NCBI GenBank assembly: GCA_003349915.1
Contig: QFXE01000006.1
Location: 1 to 64,000 of the forward strand
Direction of reading: 5' to 3'
DNA length: 64,000 nucleotides
DNA from: an endosymbiont of Escarpia spicata
GTDB taxonomy: Bacteria; Pseudomonadota; Gammaproteobacteria; Chromatiales; Chromatiaceae
In this document: positions 56,006 through 63,983 of the stretch, piece by piece
Layout: each line of letters opens with the position of its first letter
Numbering within the stretch: the stretch's first letter is position 1
Made by a program: the position numbers and the translations under genes
The notes under the pieces: model-generated
What the model saw: the letters and a program-made list of their open reading frames with translations, nothing else
Told to the model about the DNA's origin: nothing
Databases searched by the model: none

Positions 56006-56695
56006 TCAATCGGGCATCGAGGAGAATCGATAACCCACACTCCGCACGGTCTGCAGCATGGCGTCATGGCCTGAAGGGGAAAGCGCCTTTCTGAGGCGGC
56101 GGATATGGACATCCACGGTTCGCTCCTCCACGTAGGTTTGGTCGTCCCAGACATGATCAAGAATCCTGGAGCGGCTATAGGCCCGATCCTGGTGGGACAT
56201 GAAAAACAGCAGCAGTTTATACTCTGCGGGAGAGAGTTCCAGGGGTTTGTTTTGCACGGTAACCTGGTGTTTGGCCGGGTCGATACGCAATCCATTGCTC
56301 TCCAGCGGTTTATCATCACCACCTTTGTTGAAACGGCGCAGTACCGCCTTAATCCTTGCGATCAGTTCACGGGGGGAAAAAGGCTTGGTGACGTAGTCGT
56401 CCGCCCCGGCTTCGAGCCCATCCACCTTGTCCGATTCATCGGCGCGGGCAGTAAGAATGATGAGGGGGATGTCGCGGGTTTCCGGTTTCTGTTTCAGTTC
56501 CCGGGTCAGTTCAAGACCGGAACGTCCGGGCAGCATCCAGTCCATCAATATCAGATCCGGCAGCGAATGGGTGAGCGACTGCCTGGCCTCCTGGGCATGC
56601 CCGGCCTCATCCACCTCGTAATTCGCCACTTCCAGTCCGAAGCGAATCATCTCCCGAATTTCCGCTTCGTCCTCTACGATCAATATTCTGGGCAT
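56006..56695 (-). CDS. phoB: phosphate regulon response regulator PhoB
   Basis: The 229-residue regulator has a receiver domain (phospho-acceptor in 'LILMDWMLPGRSG', Thr of 'ILTARAD', Lys of 'VTKPFSP') and an OmpR-type winged helix ('YKLLLFFMSHQDRAYSRSRILDHVW', 'VDVHIRRLRKAL'). It would bind Pho boxes such as the one before pstS. It lies 14 bp beyond pstB, an unusual close link between transporter and regulator. Confidence 0.96.
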   Translation of the reverse strand: MPRILIVEDEAEIREMIRFGLEVANYEVDEAGHAQEARQSLTHSLPDLILMDWMLPGRSGLELTRELKQKPETRDIPLIILTARADESDKVDGLEAGADDYVTKPFSPRELIARIKAVLRRFNKGGDDKPLESNGLRIDPAKHQVTVQNKPLELSPAEYKLLLFFMSHQDRAYSRSRILDHVWDDQTYVEERTVDVHIRRLRKALSPSGHDAMLQTVRSVGYRFSSMPD

Positions 56696-56709
56696 AGCTT
56701 TTTGTCGTA

Positions 56710-57513
56710 TCAGCCGTAGCGGCCTTCAATATAGTCTGCAGTTTCTTTGTGACTTGGCGTGACGAACAAATCTTCAGTTGCCGTATGTTCGACCACTTTC
56801 CCCATCAACATAAAGATGCACTCTTCACTCGCACGCCGTGCCTGGGCCATGTTGTGAGTGACCATGAGGATAGTGTATTCGCCGCGCAGCTCCCAGATCA
56901 ATTCCTCCACAGCAGCAGTGCCTTTTGGGTCGAGCGCGGAACAGGGCTCATCCATCAGCAAGACGTTGGGCTTTACCGGGAGCAGACGGGCGATGCAGAG
57001 TTTTTGCTGCTCCTCAAGGGAAAGCTCCGTGGCCTTGATATCCAGACGATCCTTTACCTTGTCCCAGAGCAGGACCTGCTTCAGAGCGCCCTCGATGATT
57101 TCATCATGATCGGCACTGGAAGACTTCTGGCCCTTGTTATGGATCTTGTGTCCGAACAGGATGTTTTCCCGAATCGAGATTGGCAGCGGGTTCGGACGCT
57201 GGAAGACCATGCCGATCTGCTTGCGCACCTGGATCAGTTCGACCCCCGGATCATAGATGTTTTGCTCCATCACCTCTATTGTGCCCTCGGTGCGGACGTA
57301 TCCCAAGCGCTCGTTGATCCGGTTGACGCTGCGCAGAAAGGTGGATTTTCCGCAACCGGAAGGGCCGATCATGGAGGTGATCAGGCCCTTGCGGATATTA
57401 AGATTGACGTCGAACAGCGCTTGAAAGGTGCCATACCAGAGATTGAGGTTATCGGTATGGATGGCGTATTCGGCAGATGAGTCGTTCATTACTTCGGCGG
57501 TGGCAGTGTTCAT
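56710..57513 (-). CDS. pstB: PstB-type ATPase with degenerate signature motif (second of two)
   Basis: The 267-residue phosphate ABC ATPase has intact Walker A 'GPSGCGKST' (50-58), Q-loop Gln105 ('VFQRPNPLP'), Walker B 'VLLMDEPCSALDP' (Asp188, Glu189) and switch His220 ('MVTHNMAQA'). The ABC signature expected as LSGGQQQR is instead 'LSLEEQQK' at 164-171. Such a protein can supply one complete Walker site but not an active signature. It complements the adjacent pstB, which has the reverse pattern, suggesting an obligate heterodimer. Confidence 0.9.
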   Translation of the reverse strand: MNTATAEVMNDSSAEYAIHTDNLNLWYGTFQALFDVNLNIRKGLITSMIGPSGCGKSTFLRSVNRINERLGYVRTEGTIEVMEQNIYDPGVELIQVRKQIGMVFQRPNPLPISIRENILFGHKIHNKGQKSSSADHDEIIEGALKQVLLWDKVKDRLDIKATELSLEEQQKLCIARLLPVKPNVLLMDEPCSALDPKGTAAVEELIWELRGEYTILMVTHNMAQARRASEECIFMLMGKVVEHTATEDLFVTPSHKETADYIEGRYG

Positions 57514-57570
57514 AGCTTGTTCTCGAAACTGATCTGGAGTGAGGGGCCCGAAAAAGTCATGTCCGGATAT

Positions 57571-58389
57571 TTACCCAAACTTGCCTTCAATGTAATCCTG
57601 GGTCCTCTGGTCCTTCACCTCTCCGGTGAACAGATCCTCGGTATCACCGATCTCCACGCACTGGCCTTCCAGGAAAAAGGCGGTGCGGTCGGCCAGACGC
57701 CGGGCCTGCTGTACCAGGTTGGTCACCAGGATGATGGTCATCTCTGACTTCAACTCTTTCAATACATCCTCGATGCGCATGGTGGTGACCGGGTCCACGG
57801 CGATGGAGAACTCGTCAAGCATCAACACCTCGGGTTCCTGAGAGAGGGCGCGGGAGATAGTCAGTCGCTGTTGCTGGCCACCAGACAGAAGGCTGCCCAG
57901 GGAGTCCAGGCGGTCTTTGACCTCGTCCCAGAGCGCGGCACGGGTCAGGCAGCGTTCTACGATCACATCCAGCTCCGCCTTATTATTGATACCGCGCAGA
58001 CGGGGTGAGAGCGCCACGTTCTCGTAGATGGTCAAAGGCAGTCCTACGGGTAGCGGAAAGACAACGCCGATACGGCTGCGCAGGGCATAGACGTTTTTCA
58101 GTTTGCTGGTATCCAGGCCATTGAACAGGACGTCGCCCTCGACGCCCATATTCGAGTCGAAGGTGTTCATGCGGTTCAGGACCTTCAGGAACGAGGTCTT
58201 GCCTGCATTGGCGGGGCCGATGATGCCGAAGATCTCGTGTTCCCGCACATCCAGCGAGACGTTGCTCAGGGCCGGTACGTCGCCGTAGCTGATGGTAAGA
58301 TCCCGGACTTCCATCTTGATTGGGGCTTTGGCCGGGTTTTCCACTGTGGAGGCGGATTCGCTCAGGGTTTGCTGGGTTGCGCTTACCAT
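57571..58389 (-). CDS. pstB: PstB-type ATPase lacking Q-loop Gln and switch His (first of two)
   Basis: The 272-residue protein has a 25-residue N-terminal extension, Walker A 'GPANAGKT' (58-65), a canonical signature LSGGQQQR (168-175) and Walker B Asp192/Glu193 ('VLMLDEFSIAVDP', where the usual Pro is Phe). The Q-loop Gln is Pro112 ('VVFPLPVGLP') and the switch His is Asn224 ('LVTNLVQQ'). Its own ATP site should therefore be impaired, while its signature is intact. It overlaps pstA by 7 bp and is followed by the other pstB. Confidence 0.9.
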   Translation of the reverse strand: MVSATQQTLSESASTVENPAKAPIKMEVRDLTISYGDVPALSNVSLDVREHEIFGIIGPANAGKTSFLKVLNRMNTFDSNMGVEGDVLFNGLDTSKLKNVYALRSRIGVVFPLPVGLPLTIYENVALSPRLRGINNKAELDVIVERCLTRAALWDEVKDRLDSLGSLLSGGQQQRLTISRALSQEPEVLMLDEFSIAVDPVTTMRIEDVLKELKSEMTIILVTNLVQQARRLADRTAFFLEGQCVEIGDTEDLFTGEVKDQRTQDYIEGKFG

Positions 58390-59252
58390 TTCTTTTTGCC
58401 TCTCAAATGCATGCGGAAGGCGATTGAAACACTGTTCATAATCAACACCATGGCGATGAGCACCAGGGCCACGCCGTAGGGGAGTTCATCAGGGACGCCG
58501 GGGACCTGGGTGGCGACCACGAACAAGTGCAGGGACATGGCCATGGTCTGATCGAAGACGCTCTGGGGCAGGAAGGGCATGAAGAACACGGCTCCAGTAA
58601 ACATGATCGGCGCCGTCTCCCCCGCAGTGCGTGAGACCTCGAGGATGATACCGGTGAGGACGCCACTTATGGCGTTGGGCAGAACCACCCGGCGGATGGT
58701 CTGCCAGCGGGTGGCGCCCATATTCCAGCAAGCCTCCCGGAAGGCATGGGGGACTGATCGCAGGGATTCCCTGGTGGATACGATTATTATTGGTAGGGTC
58801 ATCACGGCCAGGGTCAGACTGGCGGCCAGGATACTGGTGCCAAAGCCGAAGAAGATCACGAAGGCTCCCACCCCGAACAGGGCATGCACGATAGAGGGTA
58901 CGCCTGCCAGGTTGATGATGGCCAGCTGAATGATACGGGTAAACGCATTATCCGGCGCATATTCATTCAGATAGATGGCTGCCGCCACCCCCAGAGGCAC
59001 GGAGGCAATCAGCGCGACGGCGACGATCCAGATGGTGCCCAGCAGGGCCGGAAAGATACCGCCCTCTGTCATGCCGTTGGTGGGATCCGTGAACAGAAAG
59101 TCAATGGATATAACCCCGCCACCTTTATAGACCAGGGTAGCCAGAATGATGGCCACCGGAACGATCAGGATGATGGTCATCAGCATGAACAGGGTTTTAT
59201 AGAGGCCCTGGACCTTTTTGTTTCTTTTGTTGAGATCGGATTCTGCAAACAT
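58383..59252 (-). CDS. pstA: phosphate ABC transporter permease PstA
   Basis: The 289-residue permease has about six membrane segments and the ABC coupling-helix region 'ESLRSVPHAFREACWNMGATRWQTIRRVVLPNA' near residues 170-205. 'GGIFPALLGTIWIVAVALIASVPLGV' is PstA-like. The start at ATG 59252 is 5 bp from the pstC stop. It couples with the two PstB-type ATPases. Confidence 0.94.
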   Translation of the reverse strand: MFAESDLNKRNKKVQGLYKTLFMLMTIILIVPVAIILATLVYKGGGVISIDFLFTDPTNGMTEGGIFPALLGTIWIVAVALIASVPLGVAAAIYLNEYAPDNAFTRIIQLAIINLAGVPSIVHALFGVGAFVIFFGFGTSILAASLTLAVMTLPIIIVSTRESLRSVPHAFREACWNMGATRWQTIRRVVLPNAISGVLTGIILEVSRTAGETAPIMFTGAVFFMPFLPQSVFDQTMAMSLHLFVVATQVPGVPDELPYGVALVLIAMVLIMNSVSIAFRMHLRGKKKW

Positions 59253-59257
59253 CTTGA

Positions 59258-60190
59258 TTACCCTTTGCGTACGCCGCGGACGACCAAGTCTGCGGTCAGG
59301 TTGATCAGGAAGGTGACGACGAACAGGAAGATACCGATGGTGAATAGCACCTGGTAGTGGGGCGATCCCACGGCAGTCTCTCCCAGTTCGGCGGCGATGG
59401 TAGCGGTCAGGGCGCGCACTGAGTCGAACAGGCTGCCTGGGATGTTCACTGCGTGACCCGTGGCCATGAGTACCGCCATGGTTTCGCCGAAGCCCCGGCC
59501 CACACCCAGCAGCACCGCGCCTAGCAGGCCGTTCTTGGCTGCTGGCAGGACAGTCTTGAAGATCACCTGCCAGCGAGTGGCCCCAAGCGCCTCTGCTGCC
59601 TCGCGGTAACGGTCGGGCACTGCCTTGAGCGCATCCTCTGCGATGGAGGTCATGATGGGCGCTGCCATCAGTCCCAGGATGATTCCTGCGTTGAGCACGT
59701 TGAGTCCTACCGGGACATCGAACACATCAATGATCAAAGGATTCATGATGGAGAGCCCGATGAAACCCCAGACCACGGAAGGAATAGCCGCCAGCAGCTC
59801 GACCAGGATCTTGAGGTACTCCCGGGTCTTGCCGGTGGCGAATTCGCCGATATAGATAGCTGCTCCGAGTGAAAATGGGATGGCCACGAGCATCGCCAGT
59901 CCGGTAACGGAGGCGGTACCTGCGGCCAGTGCCAGAATGCCGTACTCCGGGGCATCCTCATCGCTGGGTTCCCAGAATTCTGAGAAGAAAAACTCGCTGA
60001 AGGTGAAATCCTCCAGCAGAAATCCGAAACCTTCCATGGTGACGAAGGTAAAGATACCCAGAACGAAGATGATGGCGGAGATGCCCGCGATAAAGACCAG
60101 TACCTGAACCAGTTTGTCCAGATACCAATCGAGGTTGCGGCGGTCGAACTCCGCTGCTGTTGTTTGTGATGCAAGGTTGACTGCGGACAT
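59258..60190 (-). CDS. pstC: phosphate ABC transporter permease PstC
   Basis: The 310-residue permease has about six membrane helices, the segment 'YGILALAAGTASVTGLAMLVAIPFSLG' and the coupling loop 'DALKAVPDRYREAAEALGATRWQVIFKTVLPAAKNG'. It abuts the PhoU fusion gene and pstA. The start at ATG 60190 gives an N-terminal cytoplasmic tail before the first helix. Standard PstC features, no oddity seen. Confidence 0.94.
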   Translation of the reverse strand: MSAVNLASQTTAAEFDRRNLDWYLDKLVQVLVFIAGISAIIFVLGIFTFVTMEGFGFLLEDFTFSEFFFSEFWEPSDEDAPEYGILALAAGTASVTGLAMLVAIPFSLGAAIYIGEFATGKTREYLKILVELLAAIPSVVWGFIGLSIMNPLIIDVFDVPVGLNVLNAGIILGLMAAPIMTSIAEDALKAVPDRYREAAEALGATRWQVIFKTVLPAAKNGLLGAVLLGVGRGFGETMAVLMATGHAVNIPGSLFDSVRALTATIAAELGETAVGSPHYQVLFTIGIFLFVVTFLINLTADLVVRGVRKG

Positions 60191-60191
60191 A

Positions 60192-61268
60192 TCAGGAGGC
60201 TCCTTCGCCGCGCAGCAGTTCCATCAGATCCTTGACCTGCAGCGAGATTGCGCGGTAGAGATTTTCGAAACCCTGTTCGTCACCGGCCTCCGGCACCGGA
60301 CCCATATCCCAATCAAGGACGGTGCAGTGGAAGGGGATCTCGGGCAGATAGGATGACACTTCGCCTTCCAGGCTGACGATGACGTATTGGTCCGAGATCG
60401 CGCGCTCTGTCAGGTCTGCCAGCGAGGACGGCTGTACGTTACTCAGGTTCTGTCCCCGGTTTTCCAGGAAGGAGACCAGGTTGGGATTCAGGCTGGCGGC
60501 GGGCTGGCGGCCCGCGCTCAGATATTCACCGCTGTCTGGGTAGTTCCTGCGGGCGATGGCCTCTGCCATCTGGCTCTTGCAGCCGTTGTCCTCGTCGATG
60601 AACAGCACCTTGTAAACCTTGGGCGCCTTCTGTTCCCCGGTGCTGGCGAAAATCGCATCCTCGCACAGATTCTTGGCCTGGTCCGCGACCCTTTTCAACT
60701 GGGTGAAAACCACGAAAACGGCCAGGATATCCTTTACCTTGCCGCGGTCCTGGTTGGACATCATTTCGGTATAGATGCTGTCCAGATTGTTTTCCATCTG
60801 GTCGGCCAACAGCTTGGTGCTTCTGCCCATCTCCGCGTTGAGATCGTTGAAGGCCCGGATGGACTGGCGCAGCATCAGTTGGGTCTCGCTGGCCATCCGT
60901 TCCAGTTCCCTCGCCATGTTGCCCTCGGGCGGCTTGGATAACTGGGCGGCCTCCTGGGCGATAGTCACTGCGTAGTCACCGATGCGTTCCAGTTCCATAT
61001 TGACCCGGATGACCGAGGAGAGCAGGCGCAGATGGCCTCCACTGGGAAGATGGATCGCAATGAACTTATGACAGATCTGGTCTATTTCGCGCATGGTCCT
61101 GTTGATCGGGAGATCGTTCAGGACGGTGGCATAAGCCAATTTTGCATTGCCGGTCTGCAGGGCGTGTACTGCGTTGGTTACCGCGGCCTCGACCAATTCG
61201 GCCTGTTTCTCCACGCGGTTGCGGATTTTATTGAGGTCATTTTCCAAACGTTCTTCAAGATGGGACAT
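60192..61268 (-). CDS. phoU: PhoU fused to an inactive low-molecular-weight phosphatase/ArsC-like domain
   Basis: Residues 1-210 form a PhoU protein: two three-helix repeats with the metal-site motifs 'MELERIGDYA' (91-100) and 'LKRVADQAKNLCEDA' (191-205). PhoU represses the Pho regulon through PhoR and the Pst transporter. Residues about 217-358 resemble LMW phosphotyrosine phosphatase/arsenate reductase: 'KVLFIDEDNGCKSQMAEAIARR', where the expected loop is C-x5-R. Here the nucleophilic Cys is Asp225 and the Arg is Lys231; a neighbouring Cys230 remains. The domain is probably non-catalytic, perhaps a ligand sensor. Located between pstS and pstC, an unusual order. Confidence 0.85.
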   Translation of the reverse strand: MSHLEERLENDLNKIRNRVEKQAELVEAAVTNAVHALQTGNAKLAYATVLNDLPINRTMREIDQICHKFIAIHLPSGGHLRLLSSVIRVNMELERIGDYAVTIAQEAAQLSKPPEGNMARELERMASETQLMLRQSIRAFNDLNAEMGRSTKLLADQMENNLDSIYTEMMSNQDRGKVKDILAVFVVFTQLKRVADQAKNLCEDAIFASTGEQKAPKVYKVLFIDEDNGCKSQMAEAIARRNYPDSGEYLSAGRQPAASLNPNLVSFLENRGQNLSNVQPSSLADLTERAISDQYVIVSLEGEVSSYLPEIPFHCTVLDWDMGPVPEAGDEQGFENLYRAISLQVKDLMELLRGEGAS

Positions 61269-61358
61269 TTACCGGTACTCCGCGCTGGAGGATAAAGAAA
61301 GTCACTACAGTATGAAAACAGATCCTCTGGACAGAATGTTTTCACCCGTGGAGAGGAA

Positions 61359-61381
61359 GAGTGGGGCACAAGGCCCCACTC
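61359..61381 (-). terminator. hairpin after pstS, likely attenuator
   Basis: GAGTGGGGC and GCCCCACTC form a perfect 9-bp GC-rich stem with a 5-base loop in the gap between pstS and the PhoU fusion gene. Only scattered T residues follow on the minus strand. This is probably a partial terminator or mRNA-stabilising hairpin that lets pstS be made in excess over the rest. Confidence 0.6.
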
Positions 61382-61397
61382 CTTCAGGTCAGCCTGC

Positions 61398-62282
61398 TTA
61401 GTTGCAGCTTACGTTGCGGATCGGTGCATAACCCTTCTTCAGGAGAATGCACTGGCCTTTATCACTCTTGACCCAATCGAGATAGGTTCCGATTTCACCT
61501 GTGGGTTCGCCGTTGGTGTACATGAACAGGGGGCGTGCAACCGGGTAACTGCGGTCGCTGGCGGTTGCGACGCTGGGGTTGACACAGTCATCGCCGGCTT
61601 TCTTGGAGATGCAGGCCATCTTTATGTGATCGGTGGCGTAAGCCAGACCGCTGTAGCCGATGGCACAGGGGGTCTTTTCGACCAGATCTACCACGTCCTT
61701 GGAACCGTGCATGTCCAGGGTGCCCTGACGGAACTTACCCTTCTTTCCCAGAACCGCCTTCTTAAAATAGACGTAGGTGCCGGAGTTGTTCTGACGGCTG
61801 ACCACCACGATCTTGTCGCTCTTGCAGCCGGGGACTGTCAGGCCGAGGTCAGACCATTTAGTCGCCTTGCCACCACGGATGTACACGTCCTTCAACTGCT
61901 CGAAGGAGAGGGATTTGGCGGGATTGTCATGATGGATATAGACGGCCAGGGCGTCGTAGCCAACCACGTGCTCCACCGGATGCTGCCCCTTTTTCTCGGC
62001 TGCCTTCACTTCCTTGGATTTCATCTTGCGGCTGGCGTTGGCGATGTCCACGGTGCCGTTGATCATGGCAGCGATGCCGGTGCCGGAACCACCGCCGGAG
62101 ACCGCGAGCGCCACATCGGGTTTGACCTCGCGGTAGTGCTCGGCCCAGGCCTGAGCCACGTTGACCAGGGTGTCAGAACCCTTATTCTGAATCACGGTCC
62201 GATCGGCTGCAGCGGGCAGGCTCGCCAGCAGGGAGGTGGCGGCAAATGCCAGGGTGAACAGGTTTCTCTTTTTCATCATCAA
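61398..62282 (-). CDS. pstS: periplasmic phosphate-binding protein PstS
   Basis: The 294-residue product has a signal peptide (about residues 1-27, 'FAATSLLASLPAAAD') and a PstS fold. Phosphate-contact regions 'NKGSDTLVNVAQAW', 'SGGGSGTGIAAMINGTVDIANASR' and 'SRQNNSGTYVYFKKA' are recognisable. Four or more cysteines in the C-terminal half may form disulphides. First gene of the phosphate block, under the Pho box. Confidence 0.94.
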   Translation of the reverse strand: MMMKKRNLFTLAFAATSLLASLPAAADRTVIQNKGSDTLVNVAQAWAEHYREVKPDVALAVSGGGSGTGIAAMINGTVDIANASRKMKSKEVKAAEKKGQHPVEHVVGYDALAVYIHHDNPAKSLSFEQLKDVYIRGGKATKWSDLGLTVPGCKSDKIVVVSRQNNSGTYVYFKKAVLGKKGKFRQGTLDMHGSKDVVDLVEKTPCAIGYSGLAYATDHIKMACISKKAGDDCVNPSVATASDRSYPVARPLFMYTNGEPTGEIGTYLDWVKSDKGQCILLKKGYAPIRNVSCN

Positions 62283-62375
62283 TCCTCTGGTGTCGATATT
62301 TGAGAAACTTCCAAATGAATCCGGGCCACAAGACTGCCATCCCTTATTCGTTCAGAGGTTCCTTAATGCCCGGAC

Positions 62376-62409
62376 ACTATATGAAATAATTGTTACCGTT
62401 GGATGACAA
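62376..62409 (-). promoter_or_regulatory. Pho box and -10 element of pstS
   Basis: On the minus strand TTGTCAT (62409-62403), four bases and CGGTAAC (62398-62392) match the two 7-bp half sites of a Pho box (CTGTCAT and CTGTCAC) 6/7 and 5/7, in correct 11-bp phase. Ten bases downstream TATAGT (62381-62376) forms a -10, the usual distance when PhoB replaces -35 recognition. It lies 94 bp upstream of the pstS start. Confidence 0.65.
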
Positions 62410-62525
62410 TGGGAAACCGATCTGCGGTTGAATGCGAAAAAAATCTTGAATTGGTTGTTTTTCACGGTCTTAGAACAGATAATTGCCCGAGGGTCCCGTC
62501 TGGGACGGGTATCAATAGGAATTTT

Positions 62526-63773
62526 GTGAACGATTTTCTAATGCTGTCGGCACTTCTGGTGCTTTCAGGCGTATTCTCCGGCTCGGAAACGGCTTTGGTC
62601 TCTCTCTCTATGGCGCGAGCCGAAGCCCTATACAATGAGGGTAGACGTGGTGCCCACGCCCTCTATGTTCTGAAAACAGATCCCAGCAGAATGCTGATCA
62701 CCATTCTGATCGGCAACAACGTAGTCAATATTGCTGCATCCGCCATGGCCACTGTGATTGCCACCGACCTGTTCGGTCATACCGGGCCCGGTATTGCCGT
62801 GGGTGTTTTGACGGTCCTGATTCTGATTTTTGGCGAGATCACGCCGAAAAGCATCGCCACCCGCTACTCAGAGACGATCTCGCTTATTGTCGCCCCGCTG
62901 ATGGTCGGCTTCATGCGGCTGATCTACCCGCTTGTCTGGACCTTCCTCCAGTTGACCAATGTGATTCAAGCCAGCACCAGGGCGAGTGAGGATCCTCTCG
63001 TCACCGAGTCTGAAGTCATCACCATGGTGGGACATGGAGAGGAGGAGGGCGTCATCGAGAAGGATGAACGGGAGATGATCGAGCGGGTCTTCAATTTTAA
63101 TGACCTGAAGGCTGAGGATGTCATGACTCCCAGGCAGCAGGTCTTTCGTCTATATGCCGGGCGTACCCTGGAGGAAGTTCTCCCGGAGATCCTTAAGAAT
63201 ACTTACTCCCGTATCCCGCTTTTTGAGGATGACCCGGATGAGATTGTCGGCCTGGTGATGTTGCGCGAACTTTTTGAGGCGCTGGCAGCGGGCAAACTGG
63301 ACATGACGATCAAGGAAATTGCCCATGAACCCCTGTTTACGCCGGCGAATATTCAACTGGATGAACTGATTCTGACGCTACGAGGCAAGTCCCGTCATCA
63401 GGCCGTAGTGGTTGATGAACACGGCACCATGATCGGTGTTGTGACGCTGGAGGATCTGCTGGAGGAGCTGGTTGGTGAGATTTACGATGAGTCCGACGAG
63501 CAACCTAACGAACTGACGGAAATCAACGACGGGCGGGTACTGGTGGATGGTACTGCCGAGTTGCGCGTGATTGAAGGGTATTTCGGAATTGAACTGCCTG
63601 GAAAGCCGACAGACACGGTCAACCGCTGGCTGCTGGATCATACCGAACGCATTCCCGATGTCGAAGAGCGATTCGAGTTGGATGGTCTGGATGTCGTGGT
63701 GCAGGCTGGTTCGTCACGGCGCATTCACCAGTTGGCTATACAAAAACTGCAAACGGAAAAAGATGCCTCCTAG
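62526..63773 (+). CDS. HlyC/CorC (CNNM/CorB)-type transporter with CBS domains
   Basis: From GTG 62526, with AGGA 5 bases upstream, the 415-residue product has a DUF21/CNNM membrane domain (about residues 1-180, 'LVLSGVFSGSETALVSLS', 'TILIGNNVVNIAAS', 'FGEITPKSIA'). Two CBS domains follow (about 205-325, 'DVMTPRQQV', 'GVVTLEDLLEELVGEI') and a CorC_HlyC domain ends it. Proteins of this family are linked to Mg2+/Co2+ export. The ATG at 62403 would add about 40 residues without family similarity and would overlap the Pho box. Confidence 0.9.
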   Translation: MNDFLMLSALLVLSGVFSGSETALVSLSMARAEALYNEGRRGAHALYVLKTDPSRMLITILIGNNVVNIAASAMATVIATDLFGHTGPGIAVGVLTVLILIFGEITPKSIATRYSETISLIVAPLMVGFMRLIYPLVWTFLQLTNVIQASTRASEDPLVTESEVITMVGHGEEEGVIEKDEREMIERVFNFNDLKAEDVMTPRQQVFRLYAGRTLEEVLPEILKNTYSRIPLFEDDPDEIVGLVMLRELFEALAAGKLDMTIKEIAHEPLFTPANIQLDELILTLRGKSRHQAVVVDEHGTMIGVVTLEDLLEELVGEIYDESDEQPNELTEINDGRVLVDGTAELRVIEGYFGIELPGKPTDTVNRWLLDHTERIPDVEERFELDGLDVVVQAGSSRRIHQLAIQKLQTEKDAS

Positions 63774-63835
63774 TACCTGACAGTTTCGGAGTTCAAGCTA
63801 CCCTGAAAAGATGAGGGCGGCGTTTAATTCATCTG

Positions 63836-63892
63836 GTAGGGTGCGCTGTGCGCACCAGAGTAAGCAATAATGGTGCGCACAGCGCACCCTAC
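63836..63892. repeat. perfect 22-bp inverted repeat (REP-like)
   Basis: GTAGGGTGCGCTGTGCGCACCA (63836-63857) and its exact reverse complement (63871-63892) are separated by 13 bases. The long GC-rich palindrome after the transporter gene is a typical REP/BIME unit (GTAGG...CCTAC). It may also end transcription, although there is no T-run. Confidence 0.85.
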
Positions 63893-63966
63893 ATTCTGCA
63901 AACGAGAAAGACTCCTAATTCACCTGCCAGGCAAGTAAAGCTGATAACAGGTTGGGTTCGCAGGCG

Positions 63967-63983
63967 TGATCAAGCGTAGCGGA
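63967..63983 (+). repeat. TGATCAAGCGTAGCGGA repeat, part of a second REP-like unit
   Basis: This 17-mer is a near copy of the right-arm unit of the repeat at 50497-50520 (one difference, C to T). It shows that the repeat family is dispersed through the region; the rest of the unit continues beyond the window edge. Confidence 0.6.
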
